A DNA stretch of 32,570 nucleotides, from contig JAMCQR010000038.1 of the NCBI GenBank assembly GCA_023379555.1, positions 1-32,570 of the forward strand, given 5' to 3'. Below, piece by piece: positions 16,029 through 25,387 of this stretch. Below the pieces are notes generated by a model. The model worked only from the letters and a program-made list of their open reading frames with translations, ran no database searches and was not told where the DNA came from. The stretch is from Thermoplasmatota archaeon (GTDB lineage Archaea; Thermoplasmatota; Thermoplasmata; Thermoplasmatales; GCA-001856825). Made by a program: the position numbers and the translations under genes. Position 1 is the first letter of the stretch. The number at the start of each line of letters is the position of its first letter.

Positions 16029-17129
16029 ATGAGTGATGAAGTAATAAAGAAAAAAACTAATTACAGCGTGTACGTAGTTGTGGGAATAGTAGTGGTTGCA
16101 GCAGCTTTGGTTTATATCGTGTATCCGGACATCGCACCATCAAGCGAGCCAACGATCACGATACTGACTTACGGATCTTTTTTCCAGAGTGGAGCTAACG
16201 TTAACCAAACGATGGATTACCTTATCGGGAATTTTGAGGCCTGGTACCACGTAAAGATCAAGATTGTAACTGCATCCGGTGACCTGTACGATCAAATCAA
16301 TCAGACAAAGGGAAAGGGATACGATATTGTCATAGGACTGAACAACATTGATTCTTATCTGGCCGCCAACAGCGGACTCCTGTACCACTTCAATGTGAGC
16401 AACGAGACTTACATCAACAAATCATTATCCGAATTCATACAGTCTTCAGGCTACGTAGTGCCGTATGAATATTCGCCTCTGACAACAGATTATAATCTTT
16501 CGGGACCCCTGAGCTCGAGCATTCTGAAAAACCTATCGTATGCAGATCTTTCAAACTCCACTATCGCAAAGCAATACATAGTAGAGAATCCATCTAGCAG
16601 CATAAATGGAGAGGAATTTCTGCTCGGGCAAATCGCCTTTTACAGTGGAGTTCTTCATCAGAACTGGACGACTTTCTGGAACAATTCGAAAGGAATAGAG
16701 GTGAGTAACGGCTGGGATTCTGCCTTCAGTCTCTTTGAGAACGGCCAAAGACAGATGGTATACTCTTATGCAACGGATCCTGCCTACAACGCATACTTCA
16801 ACTATTCGGCTATTGGGACTACCGCCTTCCATTACAACGGCAAGAGCTATGCCTGGATGGAAGTTTTGGGTGCAGCGATCCTAAATTCTTCAACTCACAA
16901 GAGCATTGACGAGAAATTTGTAAACTGGCTTCTTGGAGCCAATGTGCAGAGTCTCATACCTCTCAATGAATGGACATACCCAGCCAATTCAAATGTCTCC
17001 CTCCCTTCCGTTTACGAGGTGAACCCACCGATATCATCCTACATCCCCCTGAATTCATACCTCAACATGACTAGTGCCGCAAACAATATTGGAGCCTGGA
17101 CCCTTGAGTGGAATTCGATCGAAGGTTAG
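16029..17129 (+). CDS. thiB: Thiamine-binding lipoprotein-like ABC substrate-binding protein
   Basis: Captures thiamine (or TPP/TMP) outside the cell and delivers it to ThiPQ. 366 aa; an uncleaved-looking N-terminal helix (residues about 14-33) anchors it, without a lipobox cysteine. The binding domain resembles ThiB/TbpA throughout: ITILTYGSF, GYDIVIGLNN, YVVPYEYSPLTTDYN, the VENPSSSINGEEFLLG segment, EVSNGWDSAFSLFENGQRQMVYSYATDPAY, KSYAWMEVLGAA and LIPLNEWTYPAN. The WSEAYGLF and SYTTSPAY segments of E. coli TbpA align with the underlined middle part. Many sequons suggest surface glycosylation. It is directly behind the TPP riboswitch and overlaps thiP by 26 bp. Confidence 0.95.
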   Translation: MSDEVIKKKTNYSVYVVVGIVVVAAALVYIVYPDIAPSSEPTITILTYGSFFQSGANVNQTMDYLIGNFEAWYHVKIKIVTASGDLYDQINQTKGKGYDIVIGLNNIDSYLAANSGLLYHFNVSNETYINKSLSEFIQSSGYVVPYEYSPLTTDYNLSGPLSSSILKNLSYADLSNSTIAKQYIVENPSSSINGEEFLLGQIAFYSGVLHQNWTTFWNNSKGIEVSNGWDSAFSLFENGQRQMVYSYATDPAYNAYFNYSAIGTTAFHYNGKSYAWMEVLGAAILNSSTHKSIDEKFVNWLLGANVQSLIPLNEWTYPANSNVSLPSVYEVNPPISSYIPLNSYLNMTSAANNIGAWTLEWNSIEG

Positions 17130-18621
17130 TGGATCAATTTCGCTGGTGTATGTTAGCGGTTACGTCATAGTGGTAGCACTGATTCCACTCTTCTTTTTGA
17201 TTTATTACTCCTTTCACGTTTCATTTTCAAGAGTGTTCGTGCAGGTACTCCTTGCGTCTGTTAAGCAATCTGTAGTTCAGGCTACGGTCTCAACTGCAGT
17301 ATCTCTACCAATGGGTCTCTTCTTTGGAACTCTTCTCATAATCTACAGCGGAAGAATGAAAAGTACGTTGATCTCGCTTCTCTTGGTGACCTATGTTCTG
17401 CCGGGGATCATAATGTCACTTGGGATCATATCCCTCTTTGGATTCTCTTCCAGGTTTTGGGAGATAATCTACGGCAACGTCATCTATAATGCCCCTATGA
17501 TAGCTGTTCTGGCATTTTCAACCGGTTACTCAACCAACATAAGGGAGGTATACTCGGCCCGGACCCTTGGGGCTAGCGACGCTCAGATTGTAACAAGATT
17601 TTATCTTCCCAATACTCTTCGAGGGGGCTTACTCGGTGGAATTTTTACATTTATACTATCGTTTGAGGGATTCAGTCTTCCATTGATAATAGGAGGTCCA
17701 TCATTCTCGACAATGGAGGTCATGATCTATGAGTTCAAGGACGTTTTTCCAACCTTCGCTCGTTTTCCATTCTCTACTGCTTCTTTCCTGGGACTGTTGC
17801 AGATTCTGATCTTAGTAACTCCGCTTTATGCATATCTCTCGATCAGGTCGAATGCCCAGAGGAATGATTCCACTCTCCCCCCACCATTGAGACGTTACAA
17901 CAATGTAGCGCTTGTGGGTCTCGTGGCTTTCACTGCATTTATCATGCTGCCTCTCTTTGAAATGTTTTTTAGATATCCTATCTGGGAGCTTAGTGCATTG
18001 GAGCTTGCCAACAGACTGCAGCTTCCCATTTCGGTCCTTTTGACAAATACTATTTTGTTCGCGTTTGTTAGTACATTCTTTGCATTCCTGATATCGATAT
18101 TTCTGACCACATATCGGTTGTCGGTGAGGAATCAATTTTTTGTACTGTTGCCCCTGATATTTTCTCCCGTGACTCTCGCACTTTCATACTACCTCGTCTA
18201 CGGAGAATACTTGATTACAGCTGCCTTGATCACTTTGATTTTCACAGTTATTGTTGTCCCAATGAATCTGAGAATGATGGGACAGGCTGTCGAGACCATT
18301 TCTCCATCTGAGACCTATTCTTCAAGACTACTGGGGGAATCTGCAATAGCTGCTTTCTTTAAAGTTCAACTGCCAAGAATTAGGTGGGAAATTTCAACTG
18401 TGCTTTCCCTTATGTTCATCACAGTTATGGGCGAATTTTCCTCCATAGTGACTGTCTACACTCCCTCAACGGAGACAATAACGATTGGGATCTACAAACT
18501 TCTTCTCCTCAGGGATTTCAAAGATACGTATTTTCTGACAGAAATATTCCTGATTGTAATATTTATGTCCTCTTTCATCATCAACCAGTTTGGGAAGAGT
18601 GGTGCTCTTGGACAAACTTAA
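17104..18621 (+). CDS. thiP: Thiamine ABC transporter permease, fused two-domain
   Basis: Membrane subunit of the thiamine importer. About 505 aa, two homologous halves of about six helices each, as in bacterial ThiP. Each half has an EAA-type coupling loop: SARTLGASDAQIVTRFYLPN in the first and SSRLLGESAIAAFFKVQLPR in the second, followed by an FSLPLI or GEFSSIV helix. I place the start at TTG 17104, which has GGAG 9 nt upstream inside thiB; a GTG at 17074 in the same frame would add 10 residues. Both overlap the 3' end of thiB, implying translational coupling. Its own 3' end overlaps thiQ. Confidence 0.93.
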   Translation: MSGIRSKVSGSISLVYVSGYVIVVALIPLFFLIYYSFHVSFSRVFVQVLLASVKQSVVQATVSTAVSLPMGLFFGTLLIIYSGRMKSTLISLLLVTYVLPGIIMSLGIISLFGFSSRFWEIIYGNVIYNAPMIAVLAFSTGYSTNIREVYSARTLGASDAQIVTRFYLPNTLRGGLLGGIFTFILSFEGFSLPLIIGGPSFSTMEVMIYEFKDVFPTFARFPFSTASFLGLLQILILVTPLYAYLSIRSNAQRNDSTLPPPLRRYNNVALVGLVAFTAFIMLPLFEMFFRYPIWELSALELANRLQLPISVLLTNTILFAFVSTFFAFLISIFLTTYRLSVRNQFFVLLPLIFSPVTLALSYYLVYGEYLITAALITLIFTVIVVPMNLRMMGQAVETISPSETYSSRLLGESAIAAFFKVQLPRIRWEISTVLSLMFITVMGEFSSIVTVYTPSTETITIGIYKLLLLRDFKDTYFLTEIFLIVIFMSSFIINQFGKSGALGQT

Positions 18622-19525
18622 GTTGGAAGGCATCTCCTTGAAAATTGGCGGGGAGATCATTCTCGACAATGTCAGCCTTACACTAAAGAACAAGGAGATC
18701 AAAGTCATACTGGGTGCGTCTGGGAGTGGCAAGACTAGTATTCTGAACTCAATCGCTGGTATCATACCACCCGACAGCGGTTCAATAGTTAAGGATGGAA
18801 AGGACATCACTACCTTGAACACAAACAAGAGAAACATTGGATTTGTTTTCCAGGATCTAGGGTTGTTCTATTCAATGACCGTTGCCGAAAACATTGCTTA
18901 TGGACTCAGACTGAGATTGAAAGACGTTCATGAAATCAACAGAAAGGTTATAGAGATCAGCAAGACCCTGTCCATAGAAGAACATCTTCGTAAGTATCCG
19001 GCTCAACTCAGCGGAGGAGAGAAACAATTGGTGTCGCTCGCTCGAACGTTGATAACAGGACCAGACTTGCTACTGATGGATGAACCGCTTTCGTCCTTGG
19101 ATTCGTTTCTGAGAAATTCGATGAGATGGTACATCAAGGACATTCATGAGAAGTTTGGCGTTTCTATCCTTTACGTCACCCACGACCTCGCAGACGCAGA
19201 AATACTGGCCGACTCTATTGCTGTTCTGAGTCAAGGGTCAATACTTGATGATGGAAATAAGGAGGAGATACTCAACAGACCAAAATCAGCAGAGATAGCC
19301 AAGATCCTTGGATACAATCTGTACACGAAAGAGGGCAGGAATTACGCAATTCATCCCTCAAAAATCAAGATAGGTGGTCAGGTCAAATCAACGATAATTT
19401 TCTTTGAACGTGGTCTGAAGAACAATTACCTGATCGAGACAGAATTCGGCAGATTCAACATTGTTACCGACGATACCCTTACAGAATCAGACAACATTTC
19501 ACTTGAAAATTCTATTCCGTTGTAG
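18602..19525 (+). CDS. thiQ: Thiamine ABC transporter ATP-binding protein
   Basis: ATPase of the thiamine importer. Walker A GASGSGKT (38-45), Q-loop FVFQDLGLF, signature LSGGEKQLVSLAR, Walker B LLLMDEPLSSLD and H-loop VTHD are all intact. The 307-aa chain is longer than E. coli ThiQ (about 230); roughly 80-90 residues after the ATPase domain look like a small beta-rich regulatory domain of the kind carried by spermidine, maltose or molybdate ATPases. The start is GTG 18602, with GGGAAGAG upstream; TTG 18590 and GTG 18599 are alternatives, all inside the end of thiP (stop at 18619-18621). Confidence 0.93.
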   Translation: MLLDKLKLEGISLKIGGEIILDNVSLTLKNKEIKVILGASGSGKTSILNSIAGIIPPDSGSIVKDGKDITTLNTNKRNIGFVFQDLGLFYSMTVAENIAYGLRLRLKDVHEINRKVIEISKTLSIEEHLRKYPAQLSGGEKQLVSLARTLITGPDLLLMDEPLSSLDSFLRNSMRWYIKDIHEKFGVSILYVTHDLADAEILADSIAVLSQGSILDDGNKEEILNRPKSAEIAKILGYNLYTKEGRNYAIHPSKIKIGGQVKSTIIFFERGLKNNYLIETEFGRFNIVTDDTLTESDNISLENSIPL

Positions 19526-19571
19526 TGAATTACCTTAGTGCGCAGATTTCAGTTTGATTGTAGATGGAATT

Positions 19572-19580
19572 TCTATAATA
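19572..19580 (+). promoter_or_regulatory. TATA box of rnhB
   Basis: TCTATAATA with its centre about 28 bp before ATG 19605. This distance predicts a leaderless or nearly leaderless transcript and supports that start codon. Confidence 0.4.
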
Positions 19581-19604
19581 GGTGAAAGTCGTATCCTAAC
19601 TGAA

Positions 19605-20219
19605 ATGCTCTGTGGTTGTGACGAGGCCGGACGCGGACCCGTAATAGGCCCTATGGTTGTTGCGATGGTGTGTGGAGATCCCGAGATCATCAAACGCATT
19701 GGAGTGAGGGATTCGAAGACCCTCTCTGAAGAAACCAGAGAGAAGATGTTTGAAAGGATCATGAGTCTGGCTGTTTCCGTAAAATTCATAGTAGTCAAAG
19801 AAGAACAAATAGATGAGTCCACATACAAAAATGAACTCAATCTTTTGGAGGCTAAGACGATTGCGAGAATGATTGAGCCAGAAAATGAATACATTATAGA
19901 CTGTCCAGACGTAAATGAGGAGAGATTTTCAAAACTGATGACTGAATTAAGTGGTAATCCCAAGATAGTTTCAAAGCACAAAGCAGATGTCAATTATCCC
20001 CTTGTCTCTGCGGCATCCATTATTGCAAAAGTCACGAGAGAAAAAGAGGTTCTCAAAATAAAAAACGAGATAGGCGACTTTGGATCAGGGTATCCGTCGG
20101 ATGAACGAACCATATCATTCCTGAAGGACTACTTTAGAAAAAACAGAAAACTTCCTCCGCACGTACGGAGATCCTGGAAGACCGTCAAGTCAATTACATC
20201 GGATCTGTTTGAGTATTGA
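19605..20219 (+). CDS. rnhB: Ribonuclease HII
   Basis: Cleaves RNA of RNA-DNA hybrids, including primers and misincorporated ribonucleotides. 204 aa from ATG 19605: the family opens with a short strand directly before the catalytic GCDEAGRGPVIGPMV, which here begins at residue 4. Further motifs are VRDSKTLS, YIIDCPDVN, KADVNYPLVSAASIIAKVTR with the third and fourth acidic positions, GSGYPSD and the C-terminal VRRSWKT. A TTG at 19554 in frame would add 17 residues without family support. It lies 20 bp upstream of the polC region, so the two replication genes are neighbours. Confidence 0.95.
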   Translation: MLCGCDEAGRGPVIGPMVVAMVCGDPEIIKRIGVRDSKTLSEETREKMFERIMSLAVSVKFIVVKEEQIDESTYKNELNLLEAKTIARMIEPENEYIIDCPDVNEERFSKLMTELSGNPKIVSKHKADVNYPLVSAASIIAKVTREKEVLKIKNEIGDFGSGYPSDERTISFLKDYFRKNRKLPPHVRRSWKTVKSITSDLFEY

Positions 20220-20252
20220 AAATATTTATTCTAATATCAAATGGGTTCACTA

Positions 20253-23200
20253 ATGTCTGAAGAGCTCGAAAAATATTTTCTAACACTAAAGAATGAATCG
20301 AGCCTTCAGTACGATATTGCCAAAAGGGCAAGGGCACAGGGAAAAGATTGCGAAACCAACGTCGAGATTCCGCAGGCAGAAGACCTTGCAGGGAGAGTTC
20401 AGGCATTGACTGGAATTGAGGCCTCAGATACGATTAAAGCCCTGTCCAAGAAGTTTGACAGAGAGAGAGTTGCTATCGAGGCTGCACTTTCTGTGTCAGA
20501 AAAGTTCGATGGTCCTGATGAAGTGAAGATCGAGAAAGGGATCAGAGTTGCCCTTGCAATACTCACTGAGGGCATATTGGTAGCCCCTCTTGAGGGCATA
20601 ACCGGGGTCAAGATCAAGCACAGGGACGGAGATACCTACCTTGCAATTTACTATTCCGGACCGATTAGGAGTGCTGGTGGCACCGCGCAAGCACTCAGCG
20701 TCTTTGTAGGAGATCTGCTGAGGAGAAAATTTGGGATCGGAAAGTATGTAGCAACTCGGGAAGAAGTGGAGAGGAGCAAGGAGGAGATCCCGTTATACGC
20801 AAGAGTACAGCACCTCCAATATATTCCGACCAATGAGGAAATAGTAATCGCGGTTGAGGGTTCTCCGGTTTGCATAACTGGAGAAGGCACTGAGGAAGCC
20901 GAAATAACTGGCCACAGAAATCTACCAGACATCGAGACTAACAGGTTAAGAGGAGGTATGGCTCTTGTGATTGCAGAGGGACTCATACTGAAAGGTCCAA
21001 AACTTAAGAAATATGTCAGCACTTTTGCTCTTGAAGGCTGGTCTTTTTCATCGGAGAAGAAGGAAGTAAAGGATCTCTATCCAAATTCAAATTACCTGAA
21101 AGAAATGTTGGCTGGGAGACCTGCCCTCTCCTATCCATCTAGAAAAGGAGGATTCAGGCTGCGTTATGGGCGATCGAGAAATACTGGACTAGCGGCTGTC
21201 GCAATAAATCCTGTTACAATGAAAGTTCTGGACGATTTCATTGCACTAGGAACTCAGATTAAAATGGAAAGGCCCGGCAAAGCGGGAGCTGTGGTTGCAA
21301 ACTCTAACCTTGAGGGACCGACAGTCTTACTCGAATCTGGAAGTCTGATCTACCTCAAGGATATGGAGACTTTTGAGTCCAATCGAGACAAGATTTCAGA
21401 AATTGTAGACCTTGGAGAGATGATGATCTCGTTTGGGGAATTCATAGAAAATAACAAAGTACTGTTCCCAGGTGCATTCACTGAGTCTTGGTGGAAACAG
21501 ATATGCCAAAAAGAGTATCTGTTCTTACCCGAGATTACGGATGAAAAGGGCGCAGTTGAAGCATCTGTCTCCCATAAAATTCCTCTACATCCTGCCTATA
21601 CATATCTTTGGCACGACGTTAATGTTGAAGACATCCAACTCTTCATCGAGATTGTTGAAAACGATTCGGTCATTAAAGACGATAAACTTGAAATGCCTTC
21701 GACCGACTTCAGCAAGAGATTCTTAGCGGATCTCCTTTGTGAGTTCGAATTGACTGACAAGATCAGGATCAAGAAATACAGGAGCCTGATTGTTCCCCTA
21801 GGGATGGAGGTGAGGGACAACAAGATAATTGCGAATCGGAAAATAATCGGAGAAGACGTAATGAAGGGAATAAGTGATCTTGCGGGATTTCCCGTATATC
21901 CCAAGGGCATTACGCGAATTGGGGCAAGAATGGGACGACCCGAAAAGGCTGAAGAAAGAAAGATGAACCCTCCAGTTCATGTTCTATTCCCAATAGGAAA
22001 TGTGCAGAAGAATCGGAGAGATTTGAACCAGTATGATGCACTGTCGGGTACTGAAATGCAGGTTAGACAGTGTCCTGGGTGCGGCAACGTAACCTTCACG
22101 AATATTTGCGATACCTGTGGATCACACACAACCCCTACAGACAGGACACGAGAATTCGACGTAAATATTTCGGAAACGCTGAAGAGCAAAGGGGAGTCTC
22201 TAGGCGTGACGATTCCGAAGAAGGTGAACGGAGTCAGGGGACTCACTTCGTCTCACAAGACACCTGAACCCCTAGAGAAGGGAATTCTGAGAGCCACCAG
22301 ATCGATATATCCGTTCAAAGACGGAACCTGTAGATTCGATATGTCTGATGTTCCTTTAACGCACGCCGTCCTGGAAGAGATCGGACTGTCCCCTGAAAAG
22401 GCAAGAAAACTTGGCTATGAAAGAGACTACAAGGGCAAGGATCTGGTAGATTCTTCCCAGACCATAGAGATATTCCCTCAGGACATTGTTCCTAGCGTCA
22501 AAGCCGGAAACTATTTGCTCAAGGTTTCAAATTTCGTGGACGACCTGCTGCAGAAATTCTATGGCCTAGATCCATTTTACAAAACCAATACCGGAAGTGG
22601 CCTGATAGGAGCACTGGTCATAGGTCTTGCACCTCACACGTCGGGAGGCATATTGGGGCGAATTATTGGGTACACCGAAGGGGATGTGTGTTATGCGCAT
22701 CCTTTTTTCCACGCGGCCAAGAGGAGGAACTGTGATGGAGATGAAGATTCCATAATGCTGCTTTTGGATGGTCTGCTGAATTTCTCCCTTGATTACCTAC
22801 CCAACTCTCGAGGGAGTCTTATGGATGCTCCGCTGGTTCTATCACTTAGAATAAACCCAACAGAGATTGATAAGGAAGCTTTGAATCTCGATATTACCGG
22901 CGAATACCCCTCCGAGTTACTAGAACTCACCATGAAATTTCCAGATCCATCGGAAATAACGAAGTATGTAGTTACTGCAGGAATGAAGGTGAAGAATGGA
23001 GAGATGTTTCCAAAGTGTGAATTTACCGATGACACCTCCTCCATTAACCTTGGGACGCTGAATTCAAGCTATAAGAGCATTCCGAGCATGGAGCAGAAGC
23101 TTGATATGACTCTAGAGTTGGCCAGAAAGTTGAGGGCAGTGGACGCGTCGGATATGGCAGAGAGGATTCTCAAATCTCACTTCATTCCAGACATCATGGG

Positions 23201-23489
23201 AAATCTCAAAAAATTTGGCTCACAGACCTTCAGGTGTACGAGCTGCAATCGCATTTATAGAAGGTTGCCTCTAACTGGGAAGTGCAGCAAGTGCGGCACC
23301 AACTTGATAGGGACTGTGCACAGGGGAAACATCACGAAGTATCTCGACACTAGTTTCAACATCACAACCCAATACGAAGTGAGTAACTACGTAAAGCAAC
23401 GCATCAGAATCATGAGAGATTCCGTGAATTCAATTTTCGAGGCAAGGGACAATAACTTCAAAACGCTGGAGGATTTCGATGATACCTAG
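20253..23489 (+). CDS. polC: DNA polymerase D large catalytic subunit DP2
   Basis: Catalytic subunit of the euryarchaeal replicative polymerase PolD. 1078 aa from ATG 20253 (MSEELEKYF), which is placed about 27 bp behind TATA-like AATATTTATT (20221-20230); ATG 20241 would add four residues. Visible are the N-terminal domain, PIRSAGGTAQALSVFVGD, a zinc motif CPGC...CDTC (C607, C610, C619, C622), the double-psi beta-barrel active-site loop RRNCDGDED with D828 and D830, and a second zinc motif CTSC...CSKC (C995, C998, C1011, C1014). No intein interrupts it, unlike several DP2 genes. The C-terminal FKTLEDFDD resembles a weak PCNA-interaction motif. The small subunit DP1 is not in the window. It overlaps the next gene by 11 bp. 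Confidence 0.98.
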   Translation: MSEELEKYFLTLKNESSLQYDIAKRARAQGKDCETNVEIPQAEDLAGRVQALTGIEASDTIKALSKKFDRERVAIEAALSVSEKFDGPDEVKIEKGIRVALAILTEGILVAPLEGITGVKIKHRDGDTYLAIYYSGPIRSAGGTAQALSVFVGDLLRRKFGIGKYVATREEVERSKEEIPLYARVQHLQYIPTNEEIVIAVEGSPVCITGEGTEEAEITGHRNLPDIETNRLRGGMALVIAEGLILKGPKLKKYVSTFALEGWSFSSEKKEVKDLYPNSNYLKEMLAGRPALSYPSRKGGFRLRYGRSRNTGLAAVAINPVTMKVLDDFIALGTQIKMERPGKAGAVVANSNLEGPTVLLESGSLIYLKDMETFESNRDKISEIVDLGEMMISFGEFIENNKVLFPGAFTESWWKQICQKEYLFLPEITDEKGAVEASVSHKIPLHPAYTYLWHDVNVEDIQLFIEIVENDSVIKDDKLEMPSTDFSKRFLADLLCEFELTDKIRIKKYRSLIVPLGMEVRDNKIIANRKIIGEDVMKGISDLAGFPVYPKGITRIGARMGRPEKAEERKMNPPVHVLFPIGNVQKNRRDLNQYDALSGTEMQVRQCPGCGNVTFTNICDTCGSHTTPTDRTREFDVNISETLKSKGESLGVTIPKKVNGVRGLTSSHKTPEPLEKGILRATRSIYPFKDGTCRFDMSDVPLTHAVLEEIGLSPEKARKLGYERDYKGKDLVDSSQTIEIFPQDIVPSVKAGNYLLKVSNFVDDLLQKFYGLDPFYKTNTGSGLIGALVIGLAPHTSGGILGRIIGYTEGDVCYAHPFFHAAKRRNCDGDEDSIMLLLDGLLNFSLDYLPNSRGSLMDAPLVLSLRINPTEIDKEALNLDITGEYPSELLELTMKFPDPSEITKYVVTAGMKVKNGEMFPKCEFTDDTSSINLGTLNSSYKSIPSMEQKLDMTLELARKLRAVDASDMAERILKSHFIPDIMGNLKKFGSQTFRCTSCNRIYRRLPLTGKCSKCGTNLIGTVHRGNITKYLDTSFNITTQYEVSNYVKQRIRIMRDSVNSIFEARDNNFKTLEDFDDT

Positions 23490-24246
23490 AGTGTATTTTG
23501 TAGGAACTGCTGGATCTGGTAAATCTACCCTAGTCAATTCGTTCAAAGGGTGGTTGGAAAACAAGAGCTACGATGCAATAACGGTAAACCTGGACGCAGG
23601 TGCTGAATTTCTTCCCTACACTCCTGACATAGACATTAGGGAAAATGTGTCCCTTGAGAGTGTGATGCAGAACTACAATTTGGGACCAAACGGAGCCCAA
23701 ATAGTTGCTGCAGACCTTATGGTTCAGGAAGCAGATCGAATTAAGGAGCTCATAGACTCGTACGATTCTGATTATGTGTTGATCGACACACCCGGACAGC
23801 TTGAGCTATTTGCATTCAGAGGGCCATCTACTCAACTGGTTTCCACGCTTGGAGCTGACTCCAGCGCAATGCTCTACCTCTTTGATGCAGTCCTGATGAA
23901 GCATCCTGATTCTTACGTTTCTTCTCAGTTTCTCGCAATGGGAGTGGTGACAAGGTTCTACATACCTTTCCTTGGAATTGTATCAAAATCAGACACTTTG
24001 GAACCGAAAGAGAAGGAGAGAATTATGAAATGGGACAGGAAGAAAGGTGAGCTTTTGAGCGATCTCAGGGAAGAGAAAGCCAGCTTGGATGTTCAACTCT
24101 CGGAGGCCATCCTAGAAAGCAGTCAGAGTCTTAACATACTCGGAGAGAGCATATTCTCCTCGTCCGAATCTGAAGATGGATTGGAGGACATCTACTCATT
24201 TCTTCAAAAATTATTCTATGGGTCTGACGACCTGGAAAAGCGTTAA
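23479..24246 (+). CDS. GPN-loop GTPase
   Basis: Small dimeric GTPase of the GPN/XAB1 family; eukaryotic relatives help assemble RNA polymerase II, while the archaeal role is open. 255 aa. P-loop GTAGSGKST (residues about 9-17), NLDAGAEFLPY, the defining GPN triplet in YNLGPNGAQ, G3 motif DTPGQLELFAFR, and G4-type SKSD. The ATG at 23479 overlaps the end of polC by 11 bp, so translation is likely coupled. ftsZ follows after about 50 bp behind its own TATA box. Confidence 0.93.
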   Translation: MIPRVYFVGTAGSGKSTLVNSFKGWLENKSYDAITVNLDAGAEFLPYTPDIDIRENVSLESVMQNYNLGPNGAQIVAADLMVQEADRIKELIDSYDSDYVLIDTPGQLELFAFRGPSTQLVSTLGADSSAMLYLFDAVLMKHPDSYVSSQFLAMGVVTRFYIPFLGIVSKSDTLEPKEKERIMKWDRKKGELLSDLREEKASLDVQLSEAILESSQSLNILGESIFSSSESEDGLEDIYSFLQKLFYGSDDLEKR

Positions 24247-24268
24247 ATTCAGGACTAATTAAGAAAAC

Positions 24269-24276
24269 TATAAATA
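24269..24276 (+). promoter_or_regulatory. TATA box of ftsZ
   Basis: A perfect TATAAATA whose centre is about 27 bp ahead of ATG 24300. It gives ftsZ a promoter of its own behind the polC-GPN genes and predicts a leaderless mRNA. Confidence 0.6.
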
Positions 24277-24299
24277 CGTCGTCAGACATACGTATGATT

Positions 24300-25385
24300 A
24301 TGCCAAATGATTACTTTAATCAAAGTCAGAAGAATTTCATCTCTCCTGATGATGAAGAACTTGCAAAACTAGTAGAGTCCATGAAGGTGAACATCAAAAT
24401 AGTAGGATGTGGCGGAGCGGGAACAAACACAATAAACCGCTGCGCAAAGTCCGGTATTTTTGGTGCCGATCTAGTTGCTATGAACACGGATGCTCCGCAT
24501 TTGCTCACTGTTCAGGCAAACAGGAAGATATTAGTAGGAAAGAGAACGACAAGAGGACTAGGAGCGGGGGCTATTCCGCAGGTCGGAGAGGAAGCAGCTA
24601 GAGAAGACCTTGATGACATCAATTCAGCTCTCGGAAACTCAGAAATAGTGTTTATAACGTCTGGAATGGGGGGAGGAACCGGAACGGGCGTTGCGCCAGT
24701 GGTCGCTGAGGTCGCGAAACGCCAAAAATCCTTGGTCATAAGCATCGTTACTTTACCCTTCTCAGCAGAGGGAAGAGTTAGGATGGACAACGCAATATAT
24801 GGAGTAGAAAAGCTCAAGAGAGTTTCAGATACTACAATTGTGATACCGAACGATAAACTGTTGGAACTGGTACCGAGACTTCCCTTGGACCAGGCTTTCA
24901 AAGTGGCAGACGAGATACTGATGGAAGCTCTAAAGGGACTCACCGAAATTATTACAAGACCGGGTCTTGTGAATCTAGACTATTCGGATATTCAAACTGT
25001 GATGAAAGAGGGAGGTGTCGCCATGATTGGAATTGGAGAAAGTACTGGCGGGAAGGCAACTGTTGAAGAGGCAGTAACAGAAGCTATAACGTCTCCTTTG
25101 ATTGAAGCAGATATCTCAACCACCAAGGGCGCATTGGTCAGAATTGTTGGTGGAGAGGATATGACGGTATCACAGGCAGAAACGGCCGTAAGAATGGTTC
25201 AAGAGAGGGTAAACCCCATGGCGAGAATAGTATGGGGAGCGTCAGTGGATCCAACTCTGGTTGGTGAATTCAAGGTACTTGTCGTTCTTACAGGTGTTAA
25301 CTCTCCTTACTTCCTAAGCGCCTCTAAAGGAGTCAGCTTTAAAGGAGCTAAGGGTTTGGATGCAGAAATAGACTCGGTGATGTAG
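24300..25385 (+). CDS. ftsZ: Cell division protein FtsZ
   Basis: Tubulin-like GTPase that forms the division ring. 361 aa from ATG 24300 (MPNDYFNQ); ATG 24294 would add two residues but sits closer to the TATA box than usual. Motifs: VGCGGAGTNTINR, the tubulin signature GGGTGTG (124-130), PFSAEGRVRMDNA, PNDKLLELVPRLPLDQAFKVADE, and the T7 loop NLDYSDIQTVMKEGG that activates GTP hydrolysis. The short N-terminal tail (about 25 residues) and the C-terminal tail after VLTGVNSPYF are the likely SepF contact areas. A small membrane protein gene begins 3 nt after the stop. Confidence 0.98.
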   Translation: MPNDYFNQSQKNFISPDDEELAKLVESMKVNIKIVGCGGAGTNTINRCAKSGIFGADLVAMNTDAPHLLTVQANRKILVGKRTTRGLGAGAIPQVGEEAAREDLDDINSALGNSEIVFITSGMGGGTGTGVAPVVAEVAKRQKSLVISIVTLPFSAEGRVRMDNAIYGVEKLKRVSDTTIVIPNDKLLELVPRLPLDQAFKVADEILMEALKGLTEIITRPGLVNLDYSDIQTVMKEGGVAMIGIGESTGGKATVEEAVTEAITSPLIEADISTTKGALVRIVGGEDMTVSQAETAVRMVQERVNPMARIVWGASVDPTLVGEFKVLVVLTGVNSPYFLSASKGVSFKGAKGLDAEIDSVM

Positions 25386-25387
25386 AA

